Assembly (NCBI RefSeq): GCF_011067745.1
Contig: NZ_JAAMPJ010000006.1
Location: 124,001 to 188,000, forward strand
Reading direction: 5' to 3'
Length of the DNA: 64,000 nt
From: Lentzea alba
GTDB taxonomy: Bacteria > Actinomycetota > Actinomycetes > Mycobacteriales > Pseudonocardiaceae
This document shows positions 58,333-64,000 of this stretch, piece by piece. Under the pieces are notes generated by a model. It was not told where the DNA came from, did not search any database, and saw only the letters and a program-made list of their open reading frames with translations. Every line of letters starts with the position of its first letter. Positions within the stretch are counted from its first letter, which is position 1. The translations under genes and the position numbers were made by a program.

Positions 58333-58362
58333 GAACCACGGGTGAGTGACGTCGTTGGTCGG

Positions 58363-59019
58363 TTAGAGGATCGCGCGAACGGCGTCGGCGACCGGCGTTT
58401 CGCCGTTCACCAGCTCCAGCGTCTTGCCGACCGTGTTGCGGGCGTTGAGCAACTCCGCCAGCACGGCGGCGACATCCGCACGCGTGACCGACGAACGCGG
58501 CAACCGGGGCGCGGCCAACGTGACCAGACCGGTGGGCGCGTCGCTCACCAACGGCCCGGGCCGCAGGATCGTCCAGTCGAGATCACGCGACTTCAGGTCG
58601 GCCTCGGCCAGCTTCTTGGCCTTCAGGTAGACCGCGAAGTCCGGGTCCACCGAAGGAGAGTCGGCGTCCTCGATGCCGACGGTCGACACCTGGACGAACC
58701 GCCGCACCCCCGCCTCCACGGCAGCGGAGGCGAACAGGGCGGCGGCTCCGTAGTCCACGGTGTCCTTGCGGGCGGCTCCTGAGCCTGCCCCTGCGCCGGC
58801 GGCGAAAACCGCGGCGTCCGCGCCGTTCAAATACGCGGCGACCGAGTCCAGCTCAGCGGACTCCAGGTCGCACAGCACCGGAACGGCTCCGGCTTCCTGC
58901 ACATCGCCAAAGTGATCGGGATTGCGGACCAGTGCTGTTGCCGCGTCTCCACGGGTGGCCAGCTGCTGCTCGAGAAGCAGCGCGATCTGCCCGTGTCCGC
59001 CGGCTATGACTACTCGCAT
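58363..59019 (-). CDS. NAD(P)-binding protein (atypical SDR, NmrA/YwnB-like)
   Basis: A 218-aa atypical SDR: MRVVIAGGHGQIALLLEQQL with GxxGxxG, ALVRNPDHFGDVQEAGAVPV, CDLESAELDSVAAYLNGADA, FVQVSTVGIEDADSP, YLKAKKLAEADLKSRDLDWT and ILRPGPL. These are marks of the sugar-epimerase-like/flavin-reductase group. ATG 59019 is 15 bp after the stop of the upstream gene, so both are probably one transcript. Confidence 0.88.
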   Translation of the reverse strand: MRVVIAGGHGQIALLLEQQLATRGDAATALVRNPDHFGDVQEAGAVPVLCDLESAELDSVAAYLNGADAAVFAAGAGAGSGAARKDTVDYGAAALFASAAVEAGVRRFVQVSTVGIEDADSPSVDPDFAVYLKAKKLAEADLKSRDLDWTILRPGPLVSDAPTGLVTLAAPRLPRSSVTRADVAAVLAELLNARNTVGKTLELVNGETPVADAVRAIL

Positions 59020-59033
59020 GTCCCGACCGTAGA

Positions 59034-59651
59034 TCAGGAAGCGGTGGCGAGCACCTGCTCGTAGACGAGCTCGTTGACCCAGCGGGTGATGGCGGTGTCC
59101 TCGGCGGGCACGGTCTCCTGGCGGCCGGACACGTCGACCGAGAGGTCCTTCTCGTCGTCGGCCAGCAGCACCGAGACGCCGTAGCGACGCACGCGCGGCA
59201 GGCAGTTCGCCAGGTAGTCGTGCGAGAACGCGACCGACTCGGGCAGGACGACCGCGGCGTTGCCGTAGCGGGCGAAGGGGACGGCGGAGGCCAGCGCGGT
59301 CCGCCAGTGGCGGGCGACGGCCAGGACGCCGACGATGCGGACGGCGGCCGGCGGGACGCGGCCTTCCATCTCCGGCCACACCCACGTGGAGACGGTGGTC
59401 TTGTCGGCCTCAGGACCCGCACCCACGCACACGCGCTCGGCGTGGGCGTCGGCCAGGAGCTCGGCCACGACGACGACCTTGCGGCCCATCAGGACCATTT
59501 CGGGGAGAACCACGCCGTGCCAGCCGAGGCGGATCGCCGCGGCGGCTGCCAACTCCTCGACGGACGCGGGCAGTTCCGGAACCGGGACTGCGGTCGTCGA
59601 CAAACCGTTCGAGCTGTCGAGGGCCGCGATCCTTGCTGGGGTGCTGCTCAC
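59034..59651 (-). CDS. Hypothetical protein (205 aa)
   Basis: A soluble alpha/beta protein of 205 aa; GTG 59651 has GAGGAGG 7 nt upstream. Segments include IRLGWHGVVLPEMVLMGRKV, VVVAELLADAHAERVCVG and YGNAAVVLPESVAFSHDYLA, ending with a helical tail. I do not recognise the family. It is upstream of the atypical SDR gene. Confidence 0.8.
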   Translation of the reverse strand: MSSTPARIAALDSSNGLSTTAVPVPELPASVEELAAAAAIRLGWHGVVLPEMVLMGRKVVVVAELLADAHAERVCVGAGPEADKTTVSTWVWPEMEGRVPPAAVRIVGVLAVARHWRTALASAVPFARYGNAAVVLPESVAFSHDYLANCLPRVRRYGVSVLLADDEKDLSVDVSGRQETVPAEDTAITRWVNELVYEQVLATAS

Positions 59652-59966
59652 GCCAGTGCCTCCTCGTCACCCGCGGCGGGCGATCCGCCGCGTTTCGACT
59701 CGTGCTCTGGATAAGGATTAGCAGGAAGCGCACGGCCCGCCCCCAGGTCGCCGCACCCCCTGCGATCGACGGCGCCGACCGGTCGGTGACCGGTCGAAGA
59801 GTGGCACGGGGAGTTCGGTCCTACGGTGCTGCCGTCTGGGTGACGTTAATCCGGATGGACGCACCAAAAGACCTGCTCAGAGTGGGTGTGTCAGGCGTGG
59901 GGGCAAAACGGCGGTGAGCGGCGCCGGTCACCGTCCGTCGACCGTTCACCGCGCCAGAACGACCAC
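59652..59966. other. 315-bp gap without a gene
   Basis: No frame here looks coding. It holds two inverted repeats, GCGGCGG...CCGCCGC near 59680 and CGACCGGTC-GGT-GACCGGTCG near 59777-59797. The second, a 9-bp-arm palindrome, could be an operator for the upstream end of the 205-aa gene. Confidence 0.5.
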
Positions 59967-60749
59967 CTACATGATGATCACGGTCTTGCCGGGCCCGTGA
60001 CCTGCGAAAACATCAACAGCTTCGCGCAACGGCACGCGCCGGGCGATCGGCACGTCCAGGTCCCCTGCCTGCACCATCGAGGCGAGCCGCACCAACGTTT
60101 CGCGCGACCCCTTCATGCCGAAGTTCTGCGCGGGATCACTGGAGACGTAGTTGGTGTTGAAGGCCAACGGCGCGTAGCGCGCGTTCGCCTCGAACGACGA
60201 ACGGTCGTTGCTCACGAGGTCGATCAGCGCGTCGGCCTCGACCAGGGAATCCCCGCGGCCCACCGGGATGACCCGCTTGCCGGCGGCACGGGCGATCTGC
60301 ACCGCGAACGATCCGACGCCGCCGTTGGGCCCGATGATCAGCACCGATTGCGCGGAACCGAGCGACTCGACCAACTGCAGCGCCGTCATACCCGCGGTCG
60401 GCAATGCGGCGGCAACGGCGGGATCGAGATCTTCCGGCAACGGAGCCAACGCGTTCCCGGCCGGAACTGTGACGTACTCGGCGTATGTACCAACGCCGAC
60501 GGGATGGTGGAAGAAGGTGCCGAAAATCCTCTCTCCGGAACCGACGACCTCACCAGCCCCATCAGTTCCAGGAACCAACGGGAACACGTGATCCGAACCC
60601 CGGAACATCCCGTCGACGACTTTCCGGTCGAACGGGTTCACGCTCGCCGCGAACAACCGGACCTTGAGCTGACCGGGCTCGGCCGAGGGCTCGGGAAGCT
60701 CCACGAGTTCGAGCTCCGCGCCGAAATCCGCCGCTGCTATCGCCCACAT
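59967..60749 (-). CDS. Shortened MDR-family (quinone oxidoreductase-like) protein
   Basis: A 260-aa zinc-free MDR oxidoreductase. ATG 60749 follows CGGGGG; ATG 60776 is an alternative. The GroES-like half is intact (VRLFAASVNPFDRKVVDGMF; VPGTDGAGEVVGSGE). The Rossmann half has LIIGPNGGVGSFAVQIARAAGKRVIPVGR but then seems to miss two stretches. The text jumps from GRGDSLVEADALIDLVSND to FEANARYAPLAFNTNYV, where relatives carry about 25 and 20 more residues, including the last strands of the nucleotide fold. The reading frame is kept. Activity is doubtful. Downstream of the tRNA-Leu terminator. Confidence 0.75.
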   Translation of the reverse strand: MWAIAAADFGAELELVELPEPSAEPGQLKVRLFAASVNPFDRKVVDGMFRGSDHVFPLVPGTDGAGEVVGSGERIFGTFFHHPVGVGTYAEYVTVPAGNALAPLPEDLDPAVAAALPTAGMTALQLVESLGSAQSVLIIGPNGGVGSFAVQIARAAGKRVIPVGRGDSLVEADALIDLVSNDRSSFEANARYAPLAFNTNYVSSDPAQNFGMKGSRETLVRLASMVQAGDLDVPIARRVPLREAVDVFAGHGPGKTVIIM

Positions 60750-60819
60750 GCCGACCCCCGAACGAGTGACAGACATCACCTGTTGGATCAAGGAATCCGA
60801 TACTGCCGGTCAACGAAAG

Positions 60820-60849
60820 AACCCCCCTCGCGATTCCGCGAGAGGGGTT
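60820..60849 (-). terminator. Terminator after tRNA-Leu
   Basis: Arms 60820-60832 and 60837-60849 (AACCCCCCTCGCG) pair with one mismatch around ATTC. On the minus strand TTCTTTCG follows, so it ends the tRNA-Leu transcript 16 bp downstream. Confidence 0.8.
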
Positions 60850-60864
60850 CCATCTGTCTTTCGA

Positions 60865-60947
60865 TGGGCAAGGGGGGAGTTGAACCCCCACGTCCTTTCG
60901 GACACACGGACCTGAACCGTGCGCGTCTGCCATTCCGCCACTTGCCC
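60865..60947 (-). tRNA. tRNA-Leu (anticodon CAG)
   Basis: An 83-base type II tRNA: acceptor GGGCAAG/CTTGCCC with discriminator A, D arm with GGCGGAATGGCAGAC, anticodon stem CACGG/CCGTG with loop TTCAGGT (CAG at 60912-60914, read on the minus strand), a long variable arm (TGTCCGAAAGGACG), and T arm GGGGGTTCAACTCCCCC. No CCA encoded. This tRNA beside fhaA is a known actinobacterial arrangement. Confidence 0.97.
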
Positions 60948-61073
60948 CTGGAGACGTTGGGAACACTAGCACGCGTCCAAACCAGGTTCCTAATCGCCCC
61001 CTGTAGGCGGAGTCGTACCCGGATACGATCGGTACAGGAGCCCGGCCGTGCGGGACGAGTGGAAGGAGTCGAC

Positions 61074-62321
61074 ATGGGCCTGCAACGCTTCGAGCGCAAG
61101 CTGGAAGGTCTGGTCGGCAACACCTTCGCGCGCGTGTTCGGCGGCAACGTGGTGCCCCAAGAGGTGGCACAGGCACTGCAACGGGAGGGTGACAGCAACA
61201 TCCGCGAGCTCGCGGGTGGCAGACTGCTAGCCCCCAACCACTACAAAGTGTTGCTCGGCGCCCAGGACCACGAGCGTCTTGCGGGCGACGAGCAGGATGA
61301 ACTACGCATCACCCAGCTACTCGCAGAGGGCCTGCGAGAGCACCTGGCCGAGTCCGGATGGGATACCTATGGTGACGTCGTAGTCTCCCTGGAGCGCTCC
61401 GAGGCGCTGCACACCGGACAGTTCCGAACCAGCTCGTCCGTCGACCCCGACGTGAAAGCGGCCAGCCGACGGTCAGCACAACCTCGCACCGCAGGAGACC
61501 GACCCATGAGCCAGCCACCCGGCTACGGACAAGGACAGGGCCAGCCCGGCCAGGACCCTTATGGTCAGGGCGGCTACGGCCAGCAGGGCTACGACCAGCA
61601 GGGCTATGACCAGCAGGGCTACGGCCAGCAGCAGGGTTATGGCCAGCAGGGCTACGACCAGGGTCAGCCGCAAGGCGGCTACGACCAGGGTTATGGCCAG
61701 CAGCAGGGCTACGGCGGCGCCCAGCCGCAGGGCTACGACCAGGGTTATGGCGGCGGCCAGCAGGGCGGCGGCTACGACCAGGGCTACGGCCAGCAGCAGG
61801 GCTACGGCCAGCAGGGCTACGACCAGGGTTACGGCGGTGGCCAGCAGGGCGGCGGCTACGACCAGGGCTACGGCCAGCAGCAGGGCGGTGGCTACGACCA
61901 GGGTTACGGCCAGCAAGGCGGGTATGACCAGGGTTACGGCCAGCAGCCCGGCTACGGCCAGCAGGGCGGCTACGACCAGGGCTACAACCAGGGCGGATAC
62001 GCCCCGCCGGCCACCCAGGGCGCCAACCGTCAGCTCAACGCGACCCTGCATCTCGACGACGGTTCCAACCGCACGTACAACCTCAAGCAGGGTGGAAACG
62101 TCGTAGGACGTGGGCAGGAAGCCGACTTCCGCCTCCCTGACACGGGAGTGTCCAGGCGCCACCTGGAAATCTCCTGGGACGGGCAGAATGCGATGCTCGC
62201 TGATCTCGGTTCGACCAACGGCACCACGGTGAACGGCACGCCAGTGCAGACTTGGCAGCTCGCGGAAGGCGACGTCGTCCGCATCGGCCACTCGTCACTG
62301 GTCTTCCGCACCGCGGGCTAG
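61074..62321 (+). CDS. fhaA: FhaA: DUF3662 and FHA domain protein
   Basis: A 415-aa FhaA, the forkhead-associated protein that in mycobacteria binds phosphorylated MviN and PknB substrates to control wall growth. ATG 61074 follows AAGGAG. Residues 1-120 are DUF3662 (MGLQRFERKLEGLVGNTFAR, VPQEVAQALQREGD). About 150-320 is a linker of repeated GYDQGYGQQ-type units. The FHA domain is at about 330-415, with VVGRGQEADFRLPDTGVSRR and LGSTNGTTVNG, so the phospho-Thr site (GR, SRRH, NG) is complete. It heads the fhaA-fhaB-pstP cluster. The linker is much richer in Gln, Gly and Tyr than in the mycobacterial protein. Confidence 0.96.
   Translation: MGLQRFERKLEGLVGNTFARVFGGNVVPQEVAQALQREGDSNIRELAGGRLLAPNHYKVLLGAQDHERLAGDEQDELRITQLLAEGLREHLAESGWDTYGDVVVSLERSEALHTGQFRTSSSVDPDVKAASRRSAQPRTAGDRPMSQPPGYGQGQGQPGQDPYGQGGYGQQGYDQQGYDQQGYGQQQGYGQQGYDQGQPQGGYDQGYGQQQGYGGAQPQGYDQGYGGGQQGGGYDQGYGQQQGYGQQGYDQGYGGGQQGGGYDQGYGQQQGGGYDQGYGQQGGYDQGYGQQPGYGQQGGYDQGYNQGGYAPPATQGANRQLNATLHLDDGSNRTYNLKQGGNVVGRGQEADFRLPDTGVSRRHLEISWDGQNAMLADLGSTNGTTVNGTPVQTWQLAEGDVVRIGHSSLVFRTAG
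61559..61999 (+). repeat. Degenerate tandem repeat coding for GYDQGYGQQ units
   Basis: About 440 bp inside fhaA made of many variants of GGCTACGGCCAGCAG and GGCTACGACCAGGG. The product is a Gln/Gly/Tyr/Asp low-complexity linker. The unit length varies (3-10 codons), and synonymous changes are few, which suggests recent expansion or ongoing repeat length change. Confidence 0.9.
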
Positions 62322-62372
62322 AGGTCGACACGGGCATCGGTCAGCAACTCAAGGCAGGAGCGGTTACAACCG

Positions 62373-62834
62373 GTGCAAGAGCTGGTGATGCAGCTGACCA
62401 GAGCGGGCTTTCTCGTGCTCCTCTGGCTCTTCGTGCTGGCCGCCCTACGTGTGGTCCGCTCTGATCTTTACGCAGCCTCAGGGCTCCGGGCGTCGGGTCT
62501 GCCCGGATTCCGGAGGTCCGAGAAGTCGGCGAGGGGAAGCAAGGCGCCTCGGCAACTCGTGGTCACCCACGGGGCGCTGACCGGCACCCGCATCTCGCTC
62601 GACGGCAGGCCGATCCTGATCGGCCGCGCTGACGACTCCACTCTCGTCCTGGACGACGACTTCGCGTCGACCAGGCACGCGAGGCTGTCCATGCGCGGCA
62701 CCGACTGGTACGTGGAAGACCTGGGCTCCACGAACGGCACCTACCTAGACCGAGCCAAGGTCACCGCACCCCTGCGCGTACCTCTCGGCACCCCGATCCG
62801 CATTGGCAAAACGGTGATCGAGCTGCGCTCATGA
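62373..62834 (+). CDS. fhaB: FhaB (FipA): membrane-anchored FHA protein
   Basis: A 153-aa protein that closely follows mycobacterial FhaB: VQELVMQLTRAGFLVLLWLF (membrane span at about 6-27), RVVRSDLYA, then a linker and an FHA domain with VLIGRADDSTL-like ILIGRADDSTLVLDDDFAST, RHARLSMRGTDWYVEDLGST and NGTYLDR. GTG 62373 fits the family N-terminus. It interacts with wall and division proteins and is a PknA/PknB target in mycobacteria. Coupled to the phosphatase gene by ATGA. Confidence 0.96.
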   Translation: MQELVMQLTRAGFLVLLWLFVLAALRVVRSDLYAASGLRASGLPGFRRSEKSARGSKAPRQLVVTHGALTGTRISLDGRPILIGRADDSTLVLDDDFASTRHARLSMRGTDWYVEDLGSTNGTYLDRAKVTAPLRVPLGTPIRIGKTVIELRS

Positions 62835-64000
62835 CCTTGGTTCTTCGATACGCGGCCCGCAGCGACAGGGGCCTGGTTCGCTCCAACAACCAGGACTCCG
62901 TGTACGCGGGCCCTCGCCTGCTCGCAGTCGCCGACGGCATGGGTGGCCACGCCGCCGGTGAAGTCGCGAGCAAGGTGGTCATCGCCTCGCTGGCCCACGT
63001 CGACGACGACGAGCCCGGTGACGACCTCCTCGGCAAGCTCCGCGACGCGGTCGCGGCCGGCAACGGCGCCATCTCCGAGCTCGTGACGAGCGACCCGGAC
63101 CTGGAGGGCATGGGCACCACGCTCACGGCCATCCTGTTCGCGGGCAACCGCCTCGGGCTCGTGCACATCGGCGACTCGCGGGCATACCTCCTGCGGGAGG
63201 GCACCTTCGCGCAGATCACGCACGACGACACGTTCGTCCAGTCGTTGATCGACGAGGGCCGGATCACGCCGGACGAGGCCGCCACGCACCCGCAACGCTC
63301 GTTGCTGCTGCGCGCCCTCACCGGCCACGACTTCGAGCCCAGCCTGACGGTGCGCGAAGCGCGCGTCGGCGACCGGTTCCTGCTCTGCTCGGACGGTCTG
63401 TCCGGCGTCGTGAGCCTGGAGACGCTCGACGAGGCGATCCGCATCCCGGACCCGCAGGCCTGCGCGGACCGCATGATCGAGCTCGCGCTCAAGGGCGGCG
63501 GCCCCGACAACGTCACGGTGATCGTGGCGGACGTCGAGGACATCGACTTCGGCGACGACTACCCGATCCTCGGTGGCGCGGCCGGTGACGGCAGCGATGA
63601 GCACAACGCTCCGCCGGACTCCGCGGCCTCCCGGGCGAGCGCGCTCACGCAGCAGCGCCCGCCGATGCCTCAGCGCATGGAGGCACCGCAGCCACCACCG
63701 CAGGACCCGAAGCGCAAGAAGCGGACCGCCATCAAGGCGTTCGCGATCGTCTTCGTGCTGCTCCTGCTGACCGCCGTCGTGGCGGTCGGCGGAAAGCTGT
63801 GGCTGAACACCCAGTACTACGTGGGTGCCACCGAGGACGGTCAGGTCGCGATCTTCCGCGGTCTCAACGGCTCGGTGCTCGGCTTCAAGCTGTCGTCCAA
63901 GGTCGAGGACTCGTGCCCGCCCGGTTCGACGGGCTGCAAGCCGGTCGCGCTGAGCGACCTGAAGGAAGCCGGTCGCAAGACCATCACCGCGGGCCTTCGC
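62831..64000 (+). CDS. pstP: PP2C-type Ser/Thr phosphatase PstP (3' end outside window)
   Basis: At least 390 codons; the frame runs off the right edge. PP2C domain at about 5-240 with metal-binding Asp residues in RSNNQDSVYAGP, VADGMGGHAAGE, HIGDSRAYLLREG, LLCSDGLSGVV and GGGPDNVTVIV. A Pro/Gln linker (about 260-295), a basic KRKKR stop-transfer, one span (about 300-320) and an outer domain with two Cys follow. PstP reverses PknA/PknB phosphorylation; rodA, pbpA, pknA and pknB are expected just downstream. Confidence 0.96.
   Translation, partial: MTLVLRYAARSDRGLVRSNNQDSVYAGPRLLAVADGMGGHAAGEVASKVVIASLAHVDDDEPGDDLLGKLRDAVAAGNGAISELVTSDPDLEGMGTTLTAILFAGNRLGLVHIGDSRAYLLREGTFAQITHDDTFVQSLIDEGRITPDEAATHPQRSLLLRALTGHDFEPSLTVREARVGDRFLLCSDGLSGVVSLETLDEAIRIPDPQACADRMIELALKGGGPDNVTVIVADVEDIDFGDDYPILGGAAGDGSDEHNAPPDSAASRASALTQQRPPMPQRMEAPQPPPQDPKRKKRTAIKAFAIVFVLLLLTAVVAVGGKLWLNTQYYVGATEDGQVAIFRGLNGSVLGFKLSSKVEDSCPPGSTGCKPVALSDLKEAGRKTITAGLR

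Noticed and set aside
59886..61073. Extension of the fhaA frame 396 codons upstream
   Set aside because: It would read through the opposite-strand MDR gene and tRNA-Leu; ATG 61074 has a strong ribosome site and the family N-terminus.

Overview
The window reads as high-GC actinobacterial chromosome, most likely family Pseudonocardiaceae (a Lentzea-, Lechevalieria- or Saccharothrix-like organism; genus not certain). The reasons are strong G/C bias at third codon positions, many GTG starts, small actinobacterial families (DUF4328, DUF485, DUF6474, DUF397), an AfsR/SARP-type regulator, and a tRNA-Leu(CAG)-fhaA-fhaB-pstP block at the right end. In actinobacteria that block normally lies close to dnaA/oriC, so the window is probably origin-proximal. 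A 14/16 match to the parS consensus at 48774-48789 fits this, but no oriC is present.

Layout. 1-5.7 kb: the tail of a P450, a secreted protein with two SpaA-like repeats, a secreted phosphodiesterase, DUF4328 and rhodanese genes, and an ECF sigma factor coupled to a membrane-anchored partner. 5.9-16.7 kb: a carboxylate-use block with two sodium/solute symporter operons, a LytTR two-component system (LytR in the symporter operon, LytS divergent from lutABC), an S49 peptidase and two tiny genes. 16.6-20.6 kb: a DNA glycosylase, a sigma factor fused to an anti-sigma-like zinc finger and membrane anchor, tRNA-Gly and OsmC. 20.6-27.8 kb: a P450 divergent from a SARP/NB-ARC regulator, a shortened nitroreductase-like protein, a CdiI-like orphan, RlpA, a HigBA-like toxin-antitoxin pair and MsrA.

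28-36 kb holds a surface-glycan cluster (galE, two glycosyltransferases, UDP-xylose synthase, UDP-glucose dehydrogenase) which together would supply UDP-galactose, UDP-glucuronate and UDP-xylose. 36-44 kb has small secreted and small membrane proteins, a gamma-glutamyltransferase, SDR enzymes, a Cas4/AddB-like TM0106-family nuclease and a BCCT transporter. 44.3-47.1 kb is a copper operon (membrane protein, YcnI, CopC, CopD). 47-59.7 kb includes LysR/SDR and TetR/beta-glucosidase-MFS-SDR modules, an XRE-TPR regulator with two partner genes, a fold-III PLP enzyme and a sugar-lactone oxidase. 59.9-64 kb ends with a shortened MDR reductase, tRNA-Leu, FhaA with a Gln/Gly/Tyr repeat linker, FhaB and a PP2C phosphatase that runs off the window.

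Two themes stand out. First, long perfect or near-perfect inverted repeats of 13-25 bp per arm sit at gene boundaries and differ in sequence from site to site. Second, several very small genes (26-55 codons) have credible start signals and lie beside regulators or secreted proteins. Gene density is high, with frequent 4-bp start/stop overlaps. No insertion sequence, prophage or CRISPR array was seen.
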